A DNA stretch of 12,524 bases from NCBI GenBank assembly GCA_003694775.1, contig RFJV01000588.1, positions 1 to 12,524 of the forward strand, read 5' to 3'. Positions 1 through 5,998 of this stretch are shown here, piece after piece (position 1 is the stretch's first letter; the number at the start of each line of letters is the position of its first letter). This DNA is from Chloroflexota bacterium. GTDB taxonomy: Bacteria; Chloroflexota; Anaerolineae; 4572-78; J111. Below the pieces are notes generated by a model. That model was not told the DNA's origin. It saw only the letters and a list, made by a program, of their open reading frames with translations, and did not search any database. The position numbers were made by a program, and so were the translations under genes.

Positions 1-76
1 ACCGGGACGGGTATGTCAGGCTGGTGCAGGTAAAGGTGCGTTTTAGTGCCCTGCACGGAGCATCGACTGCTGACCG

Positions 77-1306
77 CTAGCGCCGGATTTTCTCCTGCAC
101 GGTTTGCAGAAGCTCCGGAATTGGCCGGTCGGTATTGATGACTGCCAGAACCAGTTCATCAATAAAGCCGGCCAGTTTTGCCCAGTGGGGCAGTCGGGGC
201 AGTTCTCTGGCGTAGTGATGCAGTGACTCCATCTTGTGGTAAAAAGGAATGGTTTGGTTGACATCCCCATCCGCCCAGGTGGATTTTCTACAGCCAATGC
301 CGCCTTCCAGGGTCAGGAGTTTATCCATTGGGGCGGAGGCGCAGTGACGGATGAATTCATAAGCGATATCTGGATGGGGGGTACCGGCGGCAATGCATAA
401 TATCCAGTAGGCGTTCAGCGATACAGTACGGCCGTTTTCCTCAAACGGAATGGTGGCAATATCTACCTTGCCTTTTACTTGTGATTCGGCGATGGTTTCG
501 GCCATGGCGGCAAACCCAAACCAGTTAATCATCATGGCCACTTCGCCGTTGGCAAAGGCAAAACCGGACTTGACAGAATCGAACTCGCGGGCCTGGGGAT
601 GGATTGCCTCAGGGTCGTTGAGAATACGGCGGTAAAACTCCAGGGCCGCGGCGGCCTGAGGGGTGTTCAGCATCATCTGTCCGCTGGAATCGAACAGTTC
701 ACCGCCGCGTGTCCAGAGCTGAAGACAAAAATCGTACACGGTGTTGTGACCATCGGGGTAAGCGGCAAACACCGTGCCGTACAGTCCCTGCTCCGGGCGG
801 TGAAAGAACCGGGCCACCCGGTGGAATTCGTCCCAGCTTTGGGGGACGCGCAGGGGTGTTCCATACATTTGTTGGTAGGCTTCCTGCTCCTGGGGGTCTT
901 CAAACAGGTCTTTGCGGTATATCAGACATTCCGGCCCATCGTGATAAGGCAATCCCAAAACAACATCATCAAATTGATGCATATGCAGGAGGGAAGATGT
1001 CCAGCCGTGAGGGTAGTCCTCCGGCGGGTTGTCGGCCAGATAAGGGGCAATATTCAGGACTGCGCCGGTCTGGTGCGCGGTGGCAAACCAATCGCTGGAA
1101 AGGAACCCTACATCCCAGTTGCCTTGCTTTAAATCTTCTTTTTCAAAATAGCTGTGATACAGCGGGTGCAGGTCCAGGGCCTCGGTTTCTAGCGACAGGG
1201 TTATGCCTGTTTTTTGCTGAAATGAGGCCCATTGCTTTTCTATGGCCGATTCAAATGGGCCGAACTTTCTGATGGCAATGCGGAAACTTTTTTCTCGCTG
1301 AGTCAT
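77..1306 (-). CDS. Signal-less extracellular solute-binding protein (family 1-like)
   Basis: This 409-residue protein has the fold signature of sugar ABC-transporter binding proteins. It shows an N-terminal beta-strand start (RIAIRKFG, residues 9-16), a P-x-SWDEF segment at 155-161 (a common family 1 'TWDE' site), a FANGEVAMMI strand at 251-260 and a late EGGIGCR...W...VN segment at 334-350. The start at 1306 is chosen because GAGGAGGG lies just upstream at normal spacing. The frame stays open upstream to 1393, but that extension is not hydrophobic and makes no signal peptide. Nothing at the N-terminus supports export: no h-region, no lipobox cysteine. Such proteins normally act outside the membrane, so this copy is odd. 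It is last in the visible minus-strand block, 115 bp after the Gfo/Idh/MocA gene. No permease or ATPase is in the window. Beyond the stop (1-76) a minus-strand frame is open to the edge, but no convincing start is visible. Family call is strong; role is unknown. Confidence 0.85.
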   Translation of the reverse strand: MTQREKSFRIAIRKFGPFESAIEKQWASFQQKTGITLSLETEALDLHPLYHSYFEKEDLKQGNWDVGFLSSDWFATAHQTGAVLNIAPYLADNPPEDYPHGWTSSLLHMHQFDDVVLGLPYHDGPECLIYRKDLFEDPQEQEAYQQMYGTPLRVPQSWDEFHRVARFFHRPEQGLYGTVFAAYPDGHNTVYDFCLQLWTRGGELFDSSGQMMLNTPQAAAALEFYRRILNDPEAIHPQAREFDSVKSGFAFANGEVAMMINWFGFAAMAETIAESQVKGKVDIATIPFEENGRTVSLNAYWILCIAAGTPHPDIAYEFIRHCASAPMDKLLTLEGGIGCRKSTWADGDVNQTIPFYHKMESLHHYARELPRLPHWAKLAGFIDELVLAVINTDRPIPELLQTVQEKIRR

Positions 1307-1339
1307 CTGATACCCTCCTCGTAAAAAATAACATTGGGG

Positions 1340-1364
1340 TAGGGCGGACATTAATGTTGCCCTA
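1340..1364. promoter_or_regulatory. Imperfect 25-bp dyad upstream of the minus-strand binding-protein gene
   Basis: TAGGGC (1340-1345) and GCCCTA (1359-1364) are inverted arms around an inner palindrome ACATTAATGT (1348-1357). On the minus strand a six-T run lies about 10 nt beyond it, and a nearby AATGTT offers an alternative partner for AACATT. It sits in the gap before the binding-protein gene. It could be an operator or an mRNA hairpin that tunes that gene separately from the genes before it. Symmetry is seen directly; function is inferred. Confidence 0.35.
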
Positions 1365-1391
1365 TGGATTGCCCGGTGAAAATTACAAGAC

Positions 1392-1420
1392 AACGGCCAG
1401 CAGTTGTCCTGCCGTTTTTT
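1392..1420 (+). terminator. Hairpin with T-run just after the Gfo/Idh/MocA stop
   Basis: AACGGC (1392-1397) pairs with GCCGTT (1411-1416), extendable by AG/CT with one bulged C. On the plus strand it is followed at once by a run of eight T (1415-1422), the shape of an intrinsic terminator. No plus-strand gene ends here, so it could stop antisense transcription. On the minus strand it has an A-run before and a moderately T-rich stretch after, so weak two-way termination is possible. Confidence 0.3.
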
Positions 1421-1421
1421 T

Positions 1422-2513
1422 TCATTTCCCGGTTGCCGGAACGGTGACCGGAACAGCTCCGGTTTCGTTAGACCGGCGGGCCGCGTCGACCAGTATCATA
1501 GTGTTGATTACGTCCTCCACCGATGTGGGGAGGACGTCGGCACTGCCTTCCACAAAGCACTGCAAGCTGGACATTGTGCCGATAAAACCATCGGGGAACC
1601 AGCTCCCCTCGATAGAAAGGGTTTGCCACTGCGGTTCGGTGCCTTCTTCAAGGATGCAGTATTCAAACACATCGGGGACACCGGTCGGGTAGTTCATCAG
1701 CAAGCCCATTTTGGCCTTGATAGCCCCTTTAGTACCCTCCCATTTGATGAAGCTTTCCTGGTGGGTCAATCCAAACTGGTGGTTGTGGTTGGTGGAGATG
1801 GCGGCCCGGATAGTGGGGCCGTAGTCCAGAATGATGTTGCTGGCCGTGCTGTCGATATTGGTGGTAGCCGGATGGCGGGTGGTTTTGGCATATACACCCC
1901 CCGGTTCTCCCAAAAATGAACGAATCAGGTCCAGATAGTGAATGCTGTGGTAGGTAATTTCTACATATTCCACCTGCTCCAGAAATTTCCACAGATGCCA
2001 GGGTGTATAAACCGTTACCCGTACTTCCATATCGTGGACGGAGCCAATAGCCCCTTGTTCAATAAGACTGCGGGCGGCAATGACAAACGGGGCAAAGCGA
2101 AGCTGAAAATTGACAGCCGCGGTCAGGTTTTTCTGGCGGCAGATGGTGTAGATTCTCCGGGCCTGGGCCAGATTTTCTCCCATCGGTTTCTGAAAAAGCA
2201 CCGCGGCATTATCAGGAAGCTGGGGCAGGATGTCGGGCAGAGCCGAGGCCGGGGTAGCGATGTCGAATACTGCGTTGGGGGGCGCTGAGGCAACGGCAGA
2301 TTCCAGGGAATCAAAAACCTGGGGGATGTTGAAGGCGGCGGCAGTTTGGGCGGCTCTTTGCCGGTTAAGGTCGAAAATACCGACCACCGGAAAGCCGGCT
2401 TTTTTGTATGCCGGCAGGTGGGCGTCGTTTACAATACCACCTGCGCCTATCATAATGATAGGCCGGGGTACTTGGGGCAGTCTGGGGGTTGTTTGGATGG
2501 CTAACGCTGTCAT
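1422..2513 (-). CDS. Gfo/Idh/MocA family NAD(P)-dependent oxidoreductase
   Basis: This 363-residue cytosolic dehydrogenase has the normal length for the family, whose members oxidise or epimerise sugars, inositols and related polyols. An N-terminal Rossmann domain begins IIMIGAGGIVNDAHLPAY (residues 19-36) with the GAGG dinucleotide loop at 23-26 and an acidic residue after the second strand (FDLNRQRAA, D48). The conserved lysine lies in FQKPMGE (K109), where most relatives have E-K-P. The C-terminal domain carries HSIHYLD (H189, H192, D195), matching the His/Asp proton-relay segment. The start is supported by AAAGGTGA just upstream of ATG. It lies 111 bp after the MaoC gene in the minus-strand block, and a hairpin follows its stop. 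Substrate cannot be read from sequence; context suggests a sugar-derived compound. Confidence 0.92.
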   Translation of the reverse strand: MTALAIQTTPRLPQVPRPIIMIGAGGIVNDAHLPAYKKAGFPVVGIFDLNRQRAAQTAAAFNIPQVFDSLESAVASAPPNAVFDIATPASALPDILPQLPDNAAVLFQKPMGENLAQARRIYTICRQKNLTAAVNFQLRFAPFVIAARSLIEQGAIGSVHDMEVRVTVYTPWHLWKFLEQVEYVEITYHSIHYLDLIRSFLGEPGGVYAKTTRHPATTNIDSTASNIILDYGPTIRAAISTNHNHQFGLTHQESFIKWEGTKGAIKAKMGLLMNYPTGVPDVFEYCILEEGTEPQWQTLSIEGSWFPDGFIGTMSSLQCFVEGSADVLPTSVEDVINTMILVDAARRSNETGAVPVTVPATGK

Positions 2514-2624
2514 AGCTTCACCTTTTTAAGTGTCAATCAAGCACCGGAAGAACGGACAACGAAACCGGGGACCTGACGACTGGCGCAGTGAACTTGCCAC
2601 ACCGCCAGCGTCTCAACTATCTTG

Positions 2625-3080
2625 TCAGGCAGTGGCCTCTTTGCGCTGAACCAGGTAAAGGTGCTGGCAGGCCAGGACAATTTCATCGTTTTGGTTGAAA
2701 ACCTCCACCTGCTCTACCAGAAAGCCGTGGTCTGGTCTCTTGGGGTACTCCCGCTTCTCGGTGATAGTGGCCCGAACGCGGATGGTGTCGCCAATAAATA
2801 CGGGGCGGATAAAACGTACCCGGTCGTAACCATACGAGAAAGCCGCCGGATTGATGTCGACCGCGGTCATGCCGATGGCAATGGTCAGGATGAGCGTTCC
2901 GTGCGCAATGCGGCGTTTGAACGGCTGGGTTTTCACCCATTCGGCGTCCATATGATGGGGGAAAAAATCCCCGCTTTGTCCGGCGTGGAGAACGATGTCG
3001 GTTTCGGTAATGGTGCGCCCCAACGTTTGGCGCGAAAAGCCGATTTCATAATCTTCAAAGTATATCGTCTTTATCTCCAT
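2625..3080 (-). CDS. MaoC-like hotdog-fold hydratase/dehydratase
   Basis: This 151-residue protein has the length of single-domain (R)-specific enoyl-CoA hydratase relatives and mesaconyl-CoA-hydratase-like proteins. The hydratase 2 motif is clear: [13 protein letters not shown] at 36-48 with the expected catalytic Asp38 and His43, followed by the IAHGTLILT helix at 58-66 and the [16 protein letters not shown] strand pair. It would add or remove water across an acyl-CoA double bond in the cytosol. Its ATG sits inside the last codons of the IclR gene (26-bp overlap), so the two are probably translationally coupled. GGGGAT upstream is only a modest ribosome site. The nearest CoA-ester partner is the class III CoA-transferase on the plus strand, which fits one shared pathway. 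The exact substrate is not known. Confidence 0.92.
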   Translation of the reverse strand: MEIKTIYFEDYEIGFSRQTLGRTITETDIVLHAGQSGDFFPHHMDAEWVKTQPFKRRIAHGTLILTIAIGMTAVDINPAAFSYGYDRVRFIRPVFIGDTIRVRATITEKREYPKRPDHGFLVEQVEVFNQNDEIVLACQHLYLVQRKEATA

Positions 3081-3861
3081 TTTTTATCCCCATAGATTTT
3101 GAAATTTTAGCCGCACACTCTTGCAAGGCGTGCAGGATTTCTTTTTTGGCTGGAGCCGACTTGGCAAAGGTCAACGAGGCGACAGTCAGCGCGGCAGTCA
3201 AGCCAATTTTGGGATTGCCCACCAGCACCGACAGGTCATTGATACCCACGTGGGTTTCGCTTTCGGCATCCGAATAGCCTTTAGTCCGAATTTCTTCCAG
3301 CCGGACGAGGAAGGCCTCTTTTTCTGGCGGGGATAACCGCTGGTAGTCCTGGTCCAGCTCCAGAAATGCTTCCAGCTCTTCCTGGGCCAGATAGGCTAAC
3401 AGCAGTCTCCCCGAAGCGGTATGCACCGCAGAAAATCGCCCCCCCACCTCCACGGACAGACAGATTTTTTCCGGACTCAGGGCCTGCTTGACCACCACCA
3501 ACTGCCCGTGCCGCAGAACCCCCAGATGGCAGGACTCGCGCAGGGTAATGGCTAACTGCTCCATCGGGATGGTGGCCGCGTTCAGCAAATTCTGCAGAGG
3601 GGGGTTCAGATGGGCTAACTCGTATAGCTTCAGCGACAGGTAGTAGTTGCTGGAATGCGGTTCTCGCCGAATGTAGCCGCGCCATTCCAGGTAGTTCACC
3701 ATCCGGTAGATTTCATTACTGCTTCTGCCCAAGTTATTGGCTAATTGGGTCAGTGATTGTGGGCGGGGAGACCGGGCCAATTCTTCCAGGATATCCAGCC
3801 CTTTTTCCAGGGCCGGCACTTTGTATTTGGATGGTACCGGTTTTTGGGCCGATTGAGACAT
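3055..3861 (-). CDS. IclR family transcriptional regulator
   Basis: This 268-residue regulator has standard IclR layout. A winged helix-turn-helix spans about residues 15-78 ([14 protein letters not shown], then [20 protein letters not shown] and an RGYIRR wing). A GAF-like effector domain spans about 85-255, including [19 protein letters not shown] and the late [20 protein letters not shown] strand. AGGAGG precedes the ATG at 3861. It is first in the minus-strand block and divergent from the dehydrogenase operon, the usual setting for an IclR protein that controls both itself and the facing catabolic genes. IclR members of the KdgR type control kdu genes, and a KduD-like gene lies in the facing operon, so control by a sugar-acid breakdown product is plausible but unproven. 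Candidate operators lie at 3884-3916. Confidence 0.94.
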   Translation of the reverse strand: MSQSAQKPVPSKYKVPALEKGLDILEELARSPRPQSLTQLANNLGRSSNEIYRMVNYLEWRGYIRREPHSSNYYLSLKLYELAHLNPPLQNLLNAATIPMEQLAITLRESCHLGVLRHGQLVVVKQALSPEKICLSVEVGGRFSAVHTASGRLLLAYLAQEELEAFLELDQDYQRLSPPEKEAFLVRLEEIRTKGYSDAESETHVGINDLSVLVGNPKIGLTAALTVASLTFAKSAPAKKEILHALQECAAKISKSMGIKNGDKDDIL

Positions 3862-3882
3862 TACCGCCTCCTCTTAGATTGT

Positions 3883-3910
3883 ATTTTACACATAAAATAA
3901 ATTTTTACAA
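3883..3910 (-). promoter_or_regulatory. Candidate promoter for the IclR block
   Basis: On the minus strand, TTGTAA (3910-3905) and TAAAAT (3888-3883) are 16 bp apart and would start transcription just upstream of the IclR ribosome site. Both hexamers depart from consensus and the region is AT-rich, so this is tentative. The two palindromic boxes at 3884-3897 and 3903-3916 cover its -10 and -35, which would give autoregulation. Confidence 0.35.
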
Positions 3911-3916
3911 GTAAAA
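3884..3916. promoter_or_regulatory. Tandem palindromic boxes, candidate IclR operators
   Basis: Two 14-bp near-palindromes match at 12 of 14 positions: TTTTACACATAAAA (3884-3897) and TTTTACAAGTAAAA (3903-3916). The second is perfectly symmetric around AA. The first extends to a 7-bp inverted repeat, TATTTTA-CACA-TAAAATA (3882-3899). They lie between the IclR start and the plus-strand -35, where a divergently transcribed IclR protein would bind. Function is inferred from symmetry, repetition and place. Confidence 0.5.
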
Positions 3917-3931
3917 GTCTGTTGTTTGAAT

Positions 3932-3960
3932 TTGACAAGAAACCGGTTGTGTGATAATAT
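3932..3960 (+). promoter_or_regulatory. Sigma-70 type promoter of the plus-strand catabolic operon
   Basis: A consensus -35 TTGACA (3932-3937) is separated by 17 bp from TAATAT (3955-3960), with an extended -10 TG one base upstream. Expected transcription start is near 3967, leaving a leader of about 146 nt before the dehydrogenase ATG. This is the best promoter in the window. The palindrome at 3964-3978 covers the likely start point. Confidence 0.85.
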
Positions 3961-3963
3961 GGA

Positions 3964-4004
3964 TTTTGTATACGAAAATAAATTTTATATATAAATTTTT
4001 GTAT
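3964..4004. promoter_or_regulatory. Palindromic AT-rich boxes at the transcription start
   Basis: TTTTGTATACGAAAA (3964-3978) is centred on GTATAC. TTTATATATAAA (3984-3995) is a perfect 12-bp palindrome whose surroundings resemble the boxes at 3884-3916. TTTTGTAT occurs twice, at 3964-3971 and 3997-4004. Position over and just after the likely start of transcription suits a repressor site. AT-rich DNA gives palindromes by chance, so confidence is moderate. Confidence 0.4.
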
Positions 4005-4043
4005 TTATTCAGCAGTATCAAAGCTGTTTAACACCCACCAATT

Positions 4044-4052
4044 TTTTCTACC
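4044..4052 (+). promoter_or_regulatory. TTTTCTACC box in the operon leader
   Basis: This 9-mer matches the core of the 12-bp inverted repeat around the GntR promoter (11459-11470 and 11534-11545). It lies about 78 nt downstream of the likely start of the dehydrogenase operon. It may mark this operon as a target of the GntR protein at 11550. A 9-base match could be chance. Confidence 0.3.
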
Positions 4053-4112
4053 GAACAGCCACAAAAGAATTGTTACAACGGCGTCAAACCTCCAGCGACA
4101 GGAGCAACAGCA

Positions 4113-5126
4113 ATGCAAGCCGCATTCTATCAGGGCAACCAGACCATCACCATCGGGACTTGCCGGCCCATTGAACCCGGACCGGGAGAGGTCCAGCTAA
4201 AAGTTTCCCATGTAGGGATTTGCGGTACCGACCTGCACATCTATCACGGTATGATGGACCGGCGGGTGACATTTCCCCAGATTATGGGGCACGAAGCTTC
4301 CGGTACGGTTGCCGCACTGGGAGAGGGTGTCACCGGCTTTGCCGTTGGCGCCCCCGTGACGGTGATGCCGCTGGTTCCCTGCCGCAACTGCCCGGCCTGC
4401 GAGGCCGGGCACAGCCATATCTGCCACAATCTTAAGTTCCTCGGTATCGACACGCCCGGAGCATTTCAAAGCTACTGGACGGTTCCCGCCTACACCCTTC
4501 ACCATCTGCCTCCAACGCTGTCTCTGGAATTCGGCGCAATGATTGAGCCGCTGGCCGTTGCCTGCCACGATGTCCGTATAGGGCAGGTGCAGGCGGGTGA
4601 GTACGTGGTAGTGCTGGGCGGCGGCCCAATTGGGTTGCTTATTGCCCTGGTGTCCCAGCATATCGGAGCACGCGTGCTGGTGTCGGAAATCAATCCATAC
4701 CGGCTGAATCTGGCCCGGCAGTTGGGTCTGGATGCCGTTGACCCCCGCCAGACCGACCTGCCGGCTTACGTCGCCGACCAGACCGCCGGCGCCGGGGCGG
4801 ATGTGGTGTTCGAAGTAACCGCCTCGCCCGTAGGCGCGGAAGTGATGACCCAACTGCCGCGGACACGTGGGCGCATTGTAGTGGTCGGTATTTTTGGTCA
4901 GCCTCCTCCTGTTGACCTGTTCCGCTTTTTCTGGCGAGAATTGCGGCTTTTTGGCGCCAGGGTATATGAGCACCAGGATTTTACTCAGGCCATTCAGTTA
5001 GCCGCCGCGGAAAGCATCCCCTTTAACCAGCTTATCACCGATATCCGTCCGCTTGACCAATTGGAAGCCAGCTTCAAACAAATGGAGAGCGGCGGAGAAG
5101 TGATGAAAATCTTACTGAAAGTATAA
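4113..5126 (+). CDS. Zinc-dependent medium-chain alcohol/polyol dehydrogenase (MDR family)
   Basis: This 337-residue enzyme resembles threonine, sorbitol and galactitol dehydrogenases and should oxidise a secondary alcohol with NAD(P). The catalytic zinc ligands are visible: Cys37 in GICGTDLH, His60-Glu61 in GHEASG, and Glu145 in the IEPLAVACH segment. The structural zinc set is complete: Cys90, Cys93, Cys96 and Cys104. The Rossmann loop is GGGPIG (169-174), followed by VSEINPYRL, whose acidic residue favours NAD over NADP. The ATG at 4113 follows ACAGGAGC at good spacing. It is the first gene of the plus-strand operon, downstream of the 3932-3960 promoter. A 78-bp gap with alternative hairpins follows. 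Substrate is unknown; the companion KduD-like gene points to a sugar or sugar acid. Confidence 0.93.
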   Translation: MQAAFYQGNQTITIGTCRPIEPGPGEVQLKVSHVGICGTDLHIYHGMMDRRVTFPQIMGHEASGTVAALGEGVTGFAVGAPVTVMPLVPCRNCPACEAGHSHICHNLKFLGIDTPGAFQSYWTVPAYTLHHLPPTLSLEFGAMIEPLAVACHDVRIGQVQAGEYVVVLGGGPIGLLIALVSQHIGARVLVSEINPYRLNLARQLGLDAVDPRQTDLPAYVADQTAGAGADVVFEVTASPVGAEVMTQLPRTRGRIVVVGIFGQPPPVDLFRFFWRELRLFGARVYEHQDFTQAIQLAAAESIPFNQLITDIRPLDQLEASFKQMESGGEVMKILLKV

Positions 5127-5140
5127 CTGCACCCCAGAGG

Positions 5141-5181
5141 GTGAACAAAATTGTATTCACAGCTCGTTGTGGTGCTGTGAA
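5141..5181 (+). promoter_or_regulatory. Mutually exclusive hairpins between the two dehydrogenase genes
   Basis: TTCACAGC (5156-5163) and GCTGTGAA (5174-5181) form a perfect 8-bp stem with a 10-nt loop. An upstream GTGAA (5141-5145) can pair instead with the same TTCAC (5156-5160) around CAAAATTG. There is no T-run after the stem on the plus strand, so this is more likely an mRNA processing or stability element than a terminator. Pairing is seen directly; role is inferred. Confidence 0.4.
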
Positions 5182-5204
5182 AAAACTTAACCGCAGGAAA
5201 ACCA

Positions 5205-5975
5205 ATGTCCATTATTGATTTGTTCCGTCTGAATGGAAAAACAGCTCTGGTTACCGGCTGTAAGCGTGGAATTGGCAAAGCAATGGCTTTGGCGCTGGCC
5301 GAAGCCGGGGCCGATGTTGTGGGGGTCAGTGCTACCCTGGAACCATCCGGCAGTGCCGTTGAAAGAGAAATAACCGCCCTGGGTCGCCGTTTTACCGGCT
5401 ACACCTGCGATTTTTCCGACCGCCGGGCCTTATACAGGTTCATTGAACAGCTCCGCACCGACTTTCCGGTTATCGACATCCTGGTAAACAATGCCGGGAC
5501 CATTCTGCGTAAACCGGCGGCAGAGCACCCCGATGAATACTGGGACAAAGTGATTGAAGTCAACCTGAATGCCCAGTTTGTGCTGAGCCGGGAAGTCGGC
5601 AAAACAATGGTGGCCCGCGGTCGCGGTAAAATCATCTTTGTTGCCTCCCTGCTCACCTTTCAGGGCGGTATTACCGTGCCGGGATACGCGGCCAGCAAAG
5701 GCGGCATCGGTCAGCTGACCAAGGCCCTGTCCAATGAATGGGCCGGGCATGGAGTGCAGGTCAACGCCATTGCTCCCGGCTACATTCGCACGGATAATAC
5801 CCAGGCTCTGCAGGATGACCCGGTGCGGTCAAAGGCTATTTTGGAGCGAATTCCTGCTGGCCGCTGGGGAGAACCGGATGATTTGAAAGGGGCGGTAGTT
5901 TTTCTGGCTTCTGCCGCCTCCGATTATGTCAGCGGTGAAATTTTAACGGTCGATGGCGGCTGGATGGGCCGGTAG
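5205..5975 (+). CDS. kduD: KduD-like short-chain dehydrogenase (2-deoxy-D-gluconate 3-dehydrogenase family)
   Basis: This 256-residue classical SDR has TGCKRGIG (17-24) for cofactor binding, NNAG at 95-98, and the full catalytic tetrad Asn120, Ser148, Tyr161 and Lys165 (YAASK). Its C-terminal half reads very like KduD: NAIAPGYIRTDNTQAL, then RIPAGRWGEPDDL and VDGGWMGR at the end. KduD oxidises or reduces keto-deoxy sugar acids such as 2,5-diketo-3-deoxygluconate in pectin and uronate breakdown. The family also includes gluconate 5-dehydrogenase-like enzymes, so the symbol names the subfamily rather than a proven substrate. GCAGGA precedes the ATG. It is second in the plus-strand operon, with 23 bp to the next gene. 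Full length, no damaged motif. Confidence 0.9.
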   Translation: MSIIDLFRLNGKTALVTGCKRGIGKAMALALAEAGADVVGVSATLEPSGSAVEREITALGRRFTGYTCDFSDRRALYRFIEQLRTDFPVIDILVNNAGTILRKPAAEHPDEYWDKVIEVNLNAQFVLSREVGKTMVARGRGKIIFVASLLTFQGGITVPGYAASKGGIGQLTKALSNEWAGHGVQVNAIAPGYIRTDNTQALQDDPVRSKAILERIPAGRWGEPDDLKGAVVFLASAASDYVSGEILTVDGGWMGR

Positions 5976-5998
5976 TTATTACAGGGGGGAAACACCGC

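Noticed and set aside
1..76. Start of another minus-strand gene at the left edge
   Set aside because: A frame is open to the edge from a GTG, but there is no ribosome site and too little sequence to support a gene.
1307..1393. N-terminal extension of the minus-strand binding protein as a signal peptide
   Set aside because: The 29 added residues lack a hydrophobic core and cleavage site, and a strong GGAGG lies just before the ATG at 1306.
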